From: JAEUWI01 sp942492815
GTDB lineage: Bacteria; Hydrogenedentota; Hydrogenedentia; Hydrogenedentales; JAEUWI01
Reading direction: 5' to 3'
Length of the DNA: 64,000 bases
NCBI GenBank assembly: GCA_942492815.1
Contig: OW818658.1
Location: 1-64,000 of the forward strand
The notes under the pieces were generated by a model, which was not told the DNA's origin, ran no database searches, and saw nothing but the letters and a program-made list of their open reading frames with translations. Positions 26,582 to 34,886 of this stretch are shown here, piece after piece (positions within the stretch are counted from its first letter, which is position 1; every line of letters starts with the position of its first letter). Position numbers and translations under genes: made by a program.

Positions 26582-29296
26582 ATGAAACGCGCCAATAAAC
26601 TACGGACAGTATTCCTTCTTTCCGTCGTGTGTGTCGGCTTGATCCTCGTCGTATCGCGCAACAAGGCCGTTGCTCCAATTACTTTGCCCGGGGACGGATT
26701 GAAGTCATCGCATCCGCCAGCAAGACCCTCCGAGCCACCCGCAAAGGACGTGCCAGACGGGCCGCCTGCCGAGATCGCTGTGGCCGAAATTCATCCGGGC
26801 GCCATCGGTGGTCGCCTGTTTAACAAAGACGGTTCTCCGGGCACCGGCATTGAGATCTCGGCACAGCCCCTTCCCATGAATACGTCCGACTTCGGAATCG
26901 AAGCCCTCTCCCCGCCCGTGCTCGCCCAGCCGGATGAACGGGGTGTCTTCCACATCGACAATCTCCCTTTCGGTTCCTATGTGGTTCAGGCCCAGGCGGA
27001 AGGGCGAATCGCCCGAGCCTCCTGCCGACTCAATCGCGAAACACCGGTGGCGGATGTCCTGCTTGTCCTTCAGGATTCCGCCGGGATCGCGGGGCGTGTG
27101 GTGGATCCGACGGGCGCGGGTGTACCCGGCGCAGCGGTCTTTCCCTTGCTGCAGGATGGCCAGGAGCGACAGGCGTCAGCGGTGCTGGCGGACGCGACCG
27201 TAGCGGACGACCAGGGAAACTTCGCCCTGCCCTGGCTGGAAGCTGGCACCTGGACGCTTCAGGCGCGGGCTGAGGGATTCGCCCCGACCACCGCCGCCCC
27301 AATTGCCACGGGAACGCAGGATGCGTTAATCCAACTGGAGCAGGGCGTGCCCGTGTCGGGTCGCACGGTTGAAGGGGCCGCGCCCGCGGCGGATGTGAAG
27401 GTGACGCTTGCCACGGTGGACATCGACGCACCTGAAATGATGGTGATGTCGGATGCGCAGGGCGCTTTCATCTTCGAGGCCGTAGGGCAGGGCGACTATG
27501 AACTCCGCGGGGAGAAGGCGGGGCAGATCGCAAAGGATGCCCCAGTCCAGATTGCCGTGGCGAATGAACCGAAGGAGGGCCTCATGCTCGAGTTGGTCCC
27601 GGGCGGCGTGGCGCGCGGTCGCGTGACCGACAGGGACAGCGGCGAGGGCATCCCGGGCGTTATCGTAAGGGCGTCGCTGCAACGGGGTAGGCGGCTCAGG
27701 CACCTTGCCGAGCCCTCGGATGCCGAGGGCGGATTTGAAGTTGCGGGGCTCCATCCCGGTACCTACGAGTTCGTTGTCCACGAGGCCCCCGGCTACTCCC
27801 GATTCAGACGGGGCCAGAGCGCCGTCAAGGTGGCCATTGCTCCCGGAGAGACGTTGGAGGGAGTTTCCATCGTGTTGTCGCGCGGCATCGTGATCTCGGG
27901 AAATGTCGTGGACACCGAAGGCAAACCGGTCGGGGGCGCCCTCGTCTACGGAAAGGTCAGAGGCTGGCAGGATCAGCAGACCACCGGGAAAGACGGCGCA
28001 TTTACGCTCAGTCGCTTGAACGGGGGAGAGAGCATTCGGGTATTGGCCAGCACCACGAGCGCGCGATCAACGGAACAGATTTTTGATATACCCCCGGCGG
28101 GACTTTCCGGCGTGGAGCTGGTGCTGAAACAGGCCACCGACGGCCTGATCGCGGGCGTGATTGTGGACCGGCGGAGCCAGCCCTTTCACGGTAGTGTTTC
28201 ACTCGCCCTCGCGGATGAAGGGGCTCATCGCACCACGAACCGCACCAACACGGATGCCGAAGGGTGCTTTCTTTTTGCCAACGTGGCCGAAGGCAGCTAC
28301 AAAATCGGCGCGAGTCCGGCGGACGGCGTCGGGCGCGAACTATTACGGCTGACCATGAAACCCGAACAGCAGGTGCGCGACTTACGCCTGGTCTTCGACC
28401 AGGAGGCGTCCCTCGAGATTACGGGCACGGTAACCGACGAATCGGGTGCGCCCGTCGCCGCCCATCTCCGATTGGAGCGTCTGGAATCACAGAGCCATAT
28501 AGCCCAGTCTATGGGAAGTACCGCAGTGGATGGAACGTTCCGATTTCAAGGGTTGGCCGAAGGTATGTTCCGAATTACCGCATCCGCGCCGGGCTATTCC
28601 GATGCAAAGGTCGACGATATCGCCTCGGGGACCGAAGGTGTTGCCATCGTGCTTCCTGGCAGTTTGAGCATCAGCGGATACGTGGTTTCCAGCGAGAATG
28701 TTCCGATCACCGATTTTGAAGCGGCGGTCATTCACACCGGGGTTCCCCTCCATTCATCGGAGCTTTTTCAGTCGCCCTTCAAGCATTTCTCCAATCCCGA
28801 AGGGGCCTATCGCTTGGACGTGAAAGAAGGGCGTTACGACGTGGTCGTTCTGGCTCCCGGCTTTGCGACGGGCCGCACCCGCGTAGGTGCCGTGGGGTCC
28901 GGCACGGGGGCCGACGAAGTCGTCGTCGTGCTCTACAAGCAATCGCCCGTTCAGGGACGCGTGATCGACGGTGAAGGCCACCCTGTCGTCGGCGCGGCTA
29001 TTTTCCTGGGTGCGCTCCCCAGTGGCGCGGAATACCTAACGGACTTTGCCGCGACCTTCTCCGGTCCGGACGGTCAATTTGAGATCGGCGCTCCCGAGGC
29101 CGACCGGGGGCTGCACCTCAGTGCGTTTCACCGCGACGCTGGCGCGGGGGAAGTTGTCGGAGACAGCAACACGGCGGAGCCCGTCGAGATCCAGCTACTG
29201 CCCGTCCAGCCCGAAACCGAAACCGAGACAGAGACAGAGACAGAGACAGAGACAGAGACAGAGACAGAGACCGCCGAAGCTAACCCAGTTCAGTAG
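26582..29296 (+). CDS. Membrane-anchored carboxypeptidase-regulatory-like repeat protein (cassette gene B1)
   Basis: A protein of 904 residues. A single N-terminal hydrophobic helix (LRTVFLLSVVCVGLILVV, residues 7-24) anchors it, with the rest outside. The ectodomain consists of about nine CarboxypepD_reg/CnaB-like beta-sandwich repeats, each with a G-x-V-x-D-x-x-G-x-P-V-x-G-A strand pair and an 'F-x-L-x-x-L-x-x-G-x-Y' closing motif. The C-terminus ends in ten Glu-Thr dipeptides encoded by a hexanucleotide repeat. Such proteins act as surface or envelope scaffolds; there is no enzymatic domain. It is probably co-transcribed with the exported protein 63 bp upstream, and is paralogous in layout to the gene at 29873. 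Confidence 0.8.
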   Translation: MKRANKLRTVFLLSVVCVGLILVVSRNKAVAPITLPGDGLKSSHPPARPSEPPAKDVPDGPPAEIAVAEIHPGAIGGRLFNKDGSPGTGIEISAQPLPMNTSDFGIEALSPPVLAQPDERGVFHIDNLPFGSYVVQAQAEGRIARASCRLNRETPVADVLLVLQDSAGIAGRVVDPTGAGVPGAAVFPLLQDGQERQASAVLADATVADDQGNFALPWLEAGTWTLQARAEGFAPTTAAPIATGTQDALIQLEQGVPVSGRTVEGAAPAADVKVTLATVDIDAPEMMVMSDAQGAFIFEAVGQGDYELRGEKAGQIAKDAPVQIAVANEPKEGLMLELVPGGVARGRVTDRDSGEGIPGVIVRASLQRGRRLRHLAEPSDAEGGFEVAGLHPGTYEFVVHEAPGYSRFRRGQSAVKVAIAPGETLEGVSIVLSRGIVISGNVVDTEGKPVGGALVYGKVRGWQDQQTTGKDGAFTLSRLNGGESIRVLASTTSARSTEQIFDIPPAGLSGVELVLKQATDGLIAGVIVDRRSQPFHGSVSLALADEGAHRTTNRTNTDAEGCFLFANVAEGSYKIGASPADGVGRELLRLTMKPEQQVRDLRLVFDQEASLEITGTVTDESGAPVAAHLRLERLESQSHIAQSMGSTAVDGTFRFQGLAEGMFRITASAPGYSDAKVDDIASGTEGVAIVLPGSLSISGYVVSSENVPITDFEAAVIHTGVPLHSSELFQSPFKHFSNPEGAYRLDVKEGRYDVVVLAPGFATGRTRVGAVGSGTGADEVVVVLYKQSPVQGRVIDGEGHPVVGAAIFLGALPSGAEYLTDFAATFSGPDGQFEIGAPEADRGLHLSAFHRDAGAGEVVGDSNTAEPVEIQLLPVQPETETETETETETETETETETAEANPVQ
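29213..29272 (+). repeat. Coding hexanucleotide repeat (Glu-Thr)10
   Basis: Two GAAACC, seven perfect GAGACA (29225-29266) and one GAGACC units encode ten consecutive Glu-Thr pairs at the C-terminus of the repeat protein. Unit gain or loss would keep the frame and only change tail length. Confidence 0.95.
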
Positions 29297-29347
29297 CAAG
29301 CCCGTCAATCGCCACGCGCAGAAAACACCAAGCCAGAAATTGGAACT

Positions 29348-29521
29348 TAATCCACCTGCGGCGCCTGCATCCTGCTGCCGCCGCGCTTGTTCAGCACCAG
29401 GTCCGCGCGCATCACTTCCGGGCGCTCTTCGAAGACGGTCACTCTGTCTCCAGCAATCCTGCCGCGTGGCATCCGTGTATCCGGTTCTTTTCAGTATTGC
29501 CAAAGATCTAGATTCATGCTA
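29348..29521. repeat. R repeat, copy 4
   Basis: About 174 bp, matching R3 throughout, including an uninterrupted 41-codon minus-strand frame (ATG to TAA) with the tail FEERPEVMRADLVLNKRGG, and the TTTTCAGTATTGCCAAAGA segment before GATTCATGCTA. It starts 52 bp after the preceding stop and ends 56 bp before the next start. Confidence 0.86.
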
Positions 29522-29576
29522 TCGTGCGTCCAAGAGGCAGTAGCGCGGCGGGGTGCCGCAAAGAGGGAGTGGCAGC

Positions 29577-29876
29577 ATGATCAGGTGGCTTTTCGCGGCA
29601 GGCGTGGCACTGGCACAAGTCTGCGTACTTCAGTTTAGTTCCCCCGCCAAGTCCGGATCAGGAATCTCCTCTACCCTACCGGCTCAAAGCCAACTCGCAT
29701 TCTTGCCAGCAACCCAGGAGCAGACGCGGCAACGTCTGTTACTTCGGCTTGCTCATCATGAAAAGCTCGCGTCGCGCACCTTCGTTCCGAGAATGGTTGA
29801 GGGAGTTCTCACCTGCCAAGGCTTTCCATTTTCCGTACTTCCTGGTCAAGTATCCAATAGTGGAGCGATGCTGTGA
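29577..29876 (+). CDS. Shortened paralogue of the exported cassette protein (gene A2)
   Basis: A protein of 99 residues whose first 16 (IRWLFAAGVALAQV region) match the signal peptide of the protein at 25406 nearly one for one, and whose leader DNA is also homologous. After about residue 45 the similarity disappears and the reading frame ends early; the ~270 residues of mature domain are missing. It looks like an internally deleted or degenerate copy. Its stop overlaps the GTG start of the next gene by four bases (GTGA), so it may survive as a translational leader for that gene. Confidence 0.55.
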   Translation: MIRWLFAAGVALAQVCVLQFSSPAKSGSGISSTLPAQSQLAFLPATQEQTRQRLLLRLAHHEKLASRTFVPRMVEGVLTCQGFPFSVLPGQVSNSGAML

Positions 29877-32164
29877 GAATAACCCGATCTGGAAAGGACC
29901 GCACATCTCGTTTTGGCGTGCTGTTTGTTATTCTTGGCGGCCTGCTAATTGTAGTACTTGCGCTGGCATGGAGAATACAGACGAATTCACCGATCAGCAG
30001 AATGCTCCCGGAAGCCTCGGTCGTACCCAATGAAATCACAGCGTCGACTTCCTCCCAGGAGCTGATCGAAACGCGAACAGAAGTCGTACAGCCCAGTCCG
30101 CCAGCGGAGCCAGCTAAAGGCGATGGTGCAATCCATGTATTCGTGACAGACCGGGCCGGGCAAGCCGTACCCGAAGCAACTGTGCGATTGGAAATTCGTA
30201 AGTCCGAAGCGCGCGAGGCGGATGCGCCCGCGCTTGAGACCGCAGCGGATGGGAAGGGTGAAGCACTTTTCACGGAGCTCCCATGGGGCAGGTACCGGGT
30301 CAGCGCGCAGCATGCGGGCGAGGCGGGCGGAGCGTTAGCCAACCTGGGGCCTGACTCCCCGGTGAATAGCCTCGAGATTGTGCTCAAACCCGCTGGCACG
30401 ATCGAGGGCCTCGTGCTCGATGCTTTAACAGTACCGGTAGCGGGCGCAGAAGTCGTTGTTCTCGATGTGCGCACGGGTCTCTCAAAGATACAGGCGGCCG
30501 CGTCCGACGAAGACGGCCGATTTGCCTTCGCGGACATTCCCCTGGGCCAATACAAACTGCAAGCGTCTGCGGGTGGCTTTGCTCCTTCGCTTTCCGAGGC
30601 TGTGTCGGTCGACGGGCCGCCAGTCACCGTGGTGCTGGATCATGGGGCGACGCTGAACGGTATCGTGCTGCGCTCGTCAGATCGCGCCCTCGTGTTGAAC
30701 ATGCCACTGCGCCTGGTGGCCGATGAGTACCTCCACGTCGAATTCACGGCTTCCAGCGATGAGCACGGCACATTTCAGATGGAGAATCTTCCGAAGGGCC
30801 TGTTGCTAATCACGAGCGACGACACGCACCGCGCCATGACCCCGCCCGAGGCATCGGTCACGATGAGCGCGGGCGAGCTAGCGAAGGTGGAACTGCTCGT
30901 GGAGGACGGTGCCAGGATATCGGGCCGAGTGTATGACGAGAACACCGGCGCGCCTATTCCCGCGGCCATCGTGAGGGCCATTGACCCCATTGAGCGATTG
31001 CGCCCCTGGAAATCCACGCCAACGGACGAGGAAGGGCGCTACCAACTCGCCGGACTCACGCCGGGCAGTCTGGAGGTTTCCATTGATAGTGTTCCGCAGC
31101 CCTATACCTATGGAGCAACGTTTGCCAACCGCAGAATTTCCGTTGAACTTCAAGCGGGCGAGTCCCAGGAGAACATCGATCTGCCCTTGGACACGGGGCT
31201 TATGGTGTGTGGCGTGGTCGTGAATGAACGCGACGAACCCGTGCCTGGGGCGCTGGTCAGCATGGGGCGCACCAACGCCGATGGCGAACTTTTCGATTTC
31301 CATGATACCCAATCGGGCGCGGACGGCACCTTTTGTTTTACCAATACCTGGGTGGGTACGGGGATGGCTGGTGAAGAAATTGTGCCCGTACCTCAAGACC
31401 TCATGCTGGAAGCACAATATCGCGGCGTGGGGCGCAGCGAGCCGGTATGGGTGCGGGGGGTGATGGAGCCCGTCTCCGATGTACAGCTCAAACTCCTCCC
31501 ACGCGCCAAGGGAATAATCGCCGGGGTAGTGGTCGATGGAGCGGGGAAGCCGGCCTTGGCCGCGCTTGCGCTGCGACATCCCTACACGGACAGTGGCTTC
31601 GACAGGCGCATGGGGAGAACCGACGTGGATGGGCATTTCCTCTTCCAGGATCTTTCGGCGGGAGAATTCGAAATCTGGATGACGGCGGACCGCGGGGGTG
31701 GTCATAGCTCGGGAAAGAAGCTCGCGCACGCGCTTTCGCTGGCAGAGGGACAGCGCGTGACGGATATCCGGCTGGTCCTGCACACGGGCGGTGAAATCAC
31801 GGGCACGTTGCTGGATGCGGAGCGCAAACCGCTTCGAGGTGTCCACATAGAGGCGTGGGACGTAGATATCCGGGACTTCGAAAGCGCCGACTTCACCGAT
31901 CGGGATGGGCGATTTCGCATTGGCAATCTGGATGGCGAAAACTTCGATCTTCGCCCGGATGAGGGCGCACCCAGCGGCTACTGGGTCGTGTCGGCGAAGC
32001 CCGGCGACGACTTGGAGATTGTGTTGACGCCGGAGTTCCTCGAACGCGAACACCCGCCCGCGCCCATGTTCATCCTCGACCCGGAAACCGGTGAGGAGCG
32101 CGTGGTGACACTCGGGGAAATCACCCCAGCGGGCGGCGGAGCGACGGAAACCGTCGCGCCGTAG
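29873..32164 (+). CDS. Membrane-anchored carboxypeptidase-regulatory-like repeat protein (cassette gene B2)
   Basis: A protein of 763 residues from a GTG start overlapping the preceding stop. A transmembrane anchor (FGVLFVILGGLLIVVLALAW, residues 14-33) is followed by a Ser/Thr/Glu-rich linker and about seven CarboxypepD_reg-like repeats (GTIEGLVLDALTVPVAGAEV, G-R-V-Y-D-E-N-T-G-A-P-I-P-A, and similar). It has the same architecture as the protein at 26582 but is clearly diverged and lacks the Glu-Thr tail. Role is presumably structural or adhesive in the envelope. Confidence 0.78.
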   Translation: MRITRSGKDRTSRFGVLFVILGGLLIVVLALAWRIQTNSPISRMLPEASVVPNEITASTSSQELIETRTEVVQPSPPAEPAKGDGAIHVFVTDRAGQAVPEATVRLEIRKSEAREADAPALETAADGKGEALFTELPWGRYRVSAQHAGEAGGALANLGPDSPVNSLEIVLKPAGTIEGLVLDALTVPVAGAEVVVLDVRTGLSKIQAAASDEDGRFAFADIPLGQYKLQASAGGFAPSLSEAVSVDGPPVTVVLDHGATLNGIVLRSSDRALVLNMPLRLVADEYLHVEFTASSDEHGTFQMENLPKGLLLITSDDTHRAMTPPEASVTMSAGELAKVELLVEDGARISGRVYDENTGAPIPAAIVRAIDPIERLRPWKSTPTDEEGRYQLAGLTPGSLEVSIDSVPQPYTYGATFANRRISVELQAGESQENIDLPLDTGLMVCGVVVNERDEPVPGALVSMGRTNADGELFDFHDTQSGADGTFCFTNTWVGTGMAGEEIVPVPQDLMLEAQYRGVGRSEPVWVRGVMEPVSDVQLKLLPRAKGIIAGVVVDGAGKPALAALALRHPYTDSGFDRRMGRTDVDGHFLFQDLSAGEFEIWMTADRGGGHSSGKKLAHALSLAEGQRVTDIRLVLHTGGEITGTLLDAERKPLRGVHIEAWDVDIRDFESADFTDRDGRFRIGNLDGENFDLRPDEGAPSGYWVVSAKPGDDLEIVLTPEFLEREHPPAPMFILDPETGEERVVTLGEITPAGGGATETVAP

Positions 32165-32190
32165 CTTCAGAGCCCTCGCTCTCCCGTCAC

Positions 32191-32283
32191 CTACTCCACC
32201 CGCGGCACTTGCATCCGGCTGCCGCCGCGCTTGCTCAGCACCTGATCCGCCCGCATCACCGCTGGTCGCTCTTCAAAGATCGC
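32191..32283. repeat. R-repeat segment within a gene 3' end (copy 5)
   Basis: The last ~28 codons of the minus-strand gene at 32191-33615, including its TAG, are homologous to the left half of R1-R4 (IFEERPAVMRADQVLSKRGG, then SRMQVPRVE and stop). The right half of R (palindrome, TAGATTCATGCTAC) is absent here and replaced by the rest of the gene. Confidence 0.85.
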
Positions 32284-33615
32284 CTCGAAGCTGGGGAAGC
32301 GCTCCACGGCGTGGTTGCGCGCCGCGTAGCACTTGATCAGGTGCATGGTGAAGAGCAGCCGCGCAATCTGGTACTGCGTCATGTCGCCGCAGAGTATGCC
32401 GAAGCCGTGGGTGCAGGCATGGGCCAACACATCCGCGCAGGCATCGGGCCGGGCGGAATCCACCACGGACCACGCGAAGAGGTCCAGGCCCTCGTCCTGC
32501 GCCGGTGTTTCCTGCTGCTGCGATTCAAACACCGAGGTCAGGCGCTCATAGACCGAGACCACCCGGTCGAACCAGAAAAACAGCGCTCGATAACCCTCCT
32601 CCTGCAAATCCACCACAACCCGAGCATCGTCCACCGAATTGAGCGACTGCGTGGCCAGGTAATGCTCCCGGTCTTCGTTCGCATCCGGCACCATCCGCAC
32701 CCGCAGCTTCTCCTGCGGATCGCCATAATTGAAGCTCTCCAGGATCGTGGCCGTGTCCAGCTTGCCCTGCGAAAGGAGGCTCGCATCCACCAGCAGCCGC
32801 GACACCAGTTCATGCTGGCCCAGCGCCCGCTCCAGATCCGTGTCCGGTTCGAAGAGATCGATGCGCCAGTCAAACCACATGTCGTGAAACAGCGTCGAAA
32901 GCTGATCGCCCGCCCGATCCGCCTGGCCGCCCCAGCAGGCCCGCGTCAGATCGGAAAAGCGCTTCTGAAAGTGCCCCCGCGTCCGGCGAAACACCTTGTG
33001 CGCCAGAATATAGCGCACCACAAATATGCGGTCGATCACCAGGTGCGCGCTCGCCGGCGTACACTGCGTCCGAGTCACGAATTGCTTCACCCAGAACAAG
33101 CGCCACTCCCGCAACTGGCGCGACATCACGCTCCGCGGCGGACGGCGCAACTCCGTCAGCGAACCCCGGTCCATCGACTCCTTGCGCAGCGCCACCGCCA
33201 GCTCCTCGCGAAATTCCTGGGGCGTATCGGCGAAGAGAAGGAGGGTGTCCTCCGTCAGATCATACAAGTAGGCGCTGTTCATATCGCTGATGAGCAGATA
33301 GCGGATGTTCAGCGTGCGGACGCTGTTCACCAGCAGGCGCGTCATCTTGCAGAAGTCCAGGCCCCGGTCCGTCAGGCCCGAAGGCGGCTCCAGCTTGCCG
33401 GGGCGCAGAAAAAGCGCCGCCAGCGTATCGCCCGACTGGGCCCGCAGCAGAAAAGGCACCGCGCCCGTCGAAGCCACGCCGTCCCCTGGCGAGAAAGGCA
33501 GCGGAAACTCCCACCCCAGAATCGCCAGAAAACGCCGCGCACAGGCCTGCAGATCCAGACTCGTCGCCTGCCACGCTTCGCACACGGCTTTCAATTCAAG
33601 ACCGGTGTCCCTCAT
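32191..33615 (-). CDS. 474-residue protein of unknown function bearing the R-repeat tail
   Basis: No confident family. Residues about 85-125 (CKMTRLLVNSVRTLNIRYLL, DMNSAYLYDL) and 190-205 (AHLVIDRIFVVRYILAHKV) recall the pre-methylase helical region of type IIG/Eco57I-type restriction-modification enzymes, which carry DRLLFIRF-like motifs; that is weak evidence. No methylase (N-P-P-Y) or nuclease motif is visible, so if related it is a truncated or repurposed N-terminal half. The last 28 residues are shared with the dispersed R repeats. The start overlaps the upstream regulator's stop by four bases (ATGA), indicating translational coupling. The opposite strand is also open over the same stretch but its product is Arg/His/Gln-rich and looks like a shadow. 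Confidence 0.65.
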   Translation of the reverse strand: MRDTGLELKAVCEAWQATSLDLQACARRFLAILGWEFPLPFSPGDGVASTGAVPFLLRAQSGDTLAALFLRPGKLEPPSGLTDRGLDFCKMTRLLVNSVRTLNIRYLLISDMNSAYLYDLTEDTLLLFADTPQEFREELAVALRKESMDRGSLTELRRPPRSVMSRQLREWRLFWVKQFVTRTQCTPASAHLVIDRIFVVRYILAHKVFRRTRGHFQKRFSDLTRACWGGQADRAGDQLSTLFHDMWFDWRIDLFEPDTDLERALGQHELVSRLLVDASLLSQGKLDTATILESFNYGDPQEKLRVRMVPDANEDREHYLATQSLNSVDDARVVVDLQEEGYRALFFWFDRVVSVYERLTSVFESQQQETPAQDEGLDLFAWSVVDSARPDACADVLAHACTHGFGILCGDMTQYQIARLLFTMHLIKCYAARNHAVERFPSFEAIFEERPAVMRADQVLSKRGGSRMQVPRVE

Positions 33616-34214
33616 GGTATGCCATCTCCCTTCAAAACGCTGTAACCGTTCGCTTCGATTCGCCGCCAGATGACATCGTCACGGCGGCCCAGAAGATCCA
33701 CCCCTTCCACCAGAAACGGTCGAAGGGTTTCTTTTTTCTCACCCAGCCAGCGCAAAAACGTCTCGCTGTCCACCGCCTCCACCGCATAGGGCGCCGCCTC
33801 CACCGACGGATGTTGCCCCGCCTTCGCCACCACCATCACCCGTGACTCCGCCTCATTCAAGAAGGCCAGCCGCACCCCCGGCTCCATCGCCAGGCGGCTC
33901 CGCAGCACGTCGTAGGCGCTGCTTGCCTTGAGGATGATACTGCGCAAATCCGAAAAAAAAGGGAAGTCCGTGTCCACCTGGTGGTAGGTGCGGTTCCCCT
34001 CCGCATGGCGAAACAACAGCCCGATGCTCACCAGCCGGTCCAACTCCCGCTGCACAGCGCGAATCGCCAGGCCAGTGGCCTGTTCCAGTTGCCGCTGATA
34101 ATACGAGCGGTAGGGGTCCAGCATGAACACGCGCAAGATCGACACCCGGGCCGACGACGCAAAGAGCGTCGCCAGGACCTTATTTGTATCCTGATGACTA
34201 TAGATTGTAGTCAT
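33612..34214 (-). CDS. Winged-helix regulator with a degenerate C-terminal domain
   Basis: A protein of 200 residues. Residues about 12-75 form an ArsR-like winged helix (LFASSARVSILRVFML, then YYQRQLEQATGLAIRAVQRE as the recognition region, and LFRHAEGNRTYHQVD as the wing). This pattern is typical of the winged helix found upstream of MNT-type nucleotidyltransferase domains. The remaining ~100 residues hold the place of such a domain but lack its G-S...D-x-D motif, so it is probably catalytically dead. ATG at 34214 was preferred over the TTG at 34229 because it begins at a palindrome, but no clear Shine-Dalgarno is present. It forms an operon with the gene at 32191 and likely represses it. 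Confidence 0.72.
   Translation of the reverse strand: MTTIYSHQDTNKVLATLFASSARVSILRVFMLDPYRSYYQRQLEQATGLAIRAVQRELDRLVSIGLLFRHAEGNRTYHQVDTDFPFFSDLRSIILKASSAYDVLRSRLAMEPGVRLAFLNEAESRVMVVAKAGQHPSVEAAPYAVEAVDSETFLRWLGEKKETLRPFLVEGVDLLGRRDDVIWRRIEANGYSVLKGDGIP
34194..34214. promoter_or_regulatory. Palindrome across the regulator's start codon
   Basis: ATGACTA-TAGATTG-TAGTCAT: a perfect 7-bp inverted repeat whose right arm contains the start codon of the winged-helix gene. A related half-site, AGATAGTAGTCA, lies at 34350-34361 upstream. This would suit an autorepression operator; it is not proven. Confidence 0.45.
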
Positions 34215-34279
34215 TAATAGCGCAATCAAGTCAATTAAGCCATAAAATGTTTCGTTTGCTTCACAAGAGAGTGAGTTAA

Positions 34280-34308
34280 AGCATACATCATTTGTTAAAA
34301 AAACACAA
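34280..34308 (-). promoter_or_regulatory. Candidate promoter of the winged-helix operon
   Basis: On the minus strand TTGTGT (34303-34308) and TATGCT (34280-34285) are separated by 17 bp in the only AT-rich stretch of the neighbourhood, 65 bp before the ATG. The -35 is imperfect. Confidence 0.4.
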
Positions 34309-34601
34309 TAGGTTGATTATAAAATTCAAAAAAATAAATGATTGTATACAGATAGTAGTCAAAAGGTGGCGATGAGCGTATTCTGCCCGATGAGCGATGC
34401 CCTACCGCCAATGAACGGAAGGGGGGAATAGGAACCGCAAATTCACGCAGATTTACGCAAATGAAAACCGAGGCGGGAGCGGAAACCCATGCTCACGCCA
34501 AAGATTGTGAATTGATCGGCATGGGGGAGTGGTAAAAAAGGGTATCAACCACGGAAGGGCACGGAACTTCACGGAAAGAGCATATTCGAGTGCATCAGCG
34601 T

Positions 34602-34670
34602 ATTCCGAGCGAAGGCGGCCACTGATTCCGATCGAAGGCGACCAGCGATTCTGAGCGCCATCGCGGTGCG
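34602..34670. repeat. Three 23-bp direct repeats, possible IS21-like end remnant
   Basis: Units ATTCCGAGCGAAGGCGGCCA.., ATTCCGATCGAAGGCGACCA.. and ATTCTGAGCGCCATCGCG.. run head to tail. Multiple GATTCCGA-type repeats are characteristic of the ends of some IS21-family elements. No transposase genes of that family are in the window, so this is at most a remnant. Confidence 0.4.
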
Positions 34671-34673
34671 AGC

Positions 34674-34825
34674 GGGTCTCTATACGCTCAGGCCAACCAA
34701 GGACTTGTAAGCCCACGGTAAGTCGCAAAAGGATGTTTTCTGCTGCGTCGGCATCGCGCCAAACACTTTAAGTTACGACGCACATCGTGGTGTGCGTTGT
34801 GTCGACCAGGAATGGTCAACCCCCT
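34674..34825. repeat. RAYT-flanking direct repeat, left
   Basis: 152 bp from GGGTCTCT to CAACCCCCT, about 90 percent identical by eye to 35611-35762. It contains a six-pair REP-like hairpin and the GACCA-GGAA-TGGTC mini-hairpin; in the right copy the latter is mutated to TGCTC. Confidence 0.85.
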
Positions 34826-34886
34826 GTTGCTATCCGAATTCCTCTTTGCTACGCTTGGCCCAAGGGTAAACGCGTGGGGATAATGG

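Larger units (their letters stand above)
34215..34673. other. AT-rich regulatory stretch followed by repeat debris
   Basis: No gene seen. 34215-34370 is strikingly AT-rich against the high-GC background and probably contains the promoter of the winged-helix operon. The rest holds short-word repeats: ATTCACGCAGATTTACGCAAAT near 34441, CCACGGAAGGGCACGGAAC near 34549-34578, and three 23-bp ATTCCGA-type units at 34602-34670. Confidence 0.65.

Noticed and set aside
21578..32283. R repeats as integron attC sites
   Set aside because: No integron integrase in the window, no conserved R'/R'' GTTRRRY cores, and only weak internal complementarity; the cassette-array idea is kept only as an analogy.
32209..33645. 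478-residue plus-strand frame opposite the R-tail gene
   Set aside because: His/Arg/Gln-rich; the minus-strand gene is translationally coupled to a recognisable regulator, so that strand is preferred. I remain less than certain.
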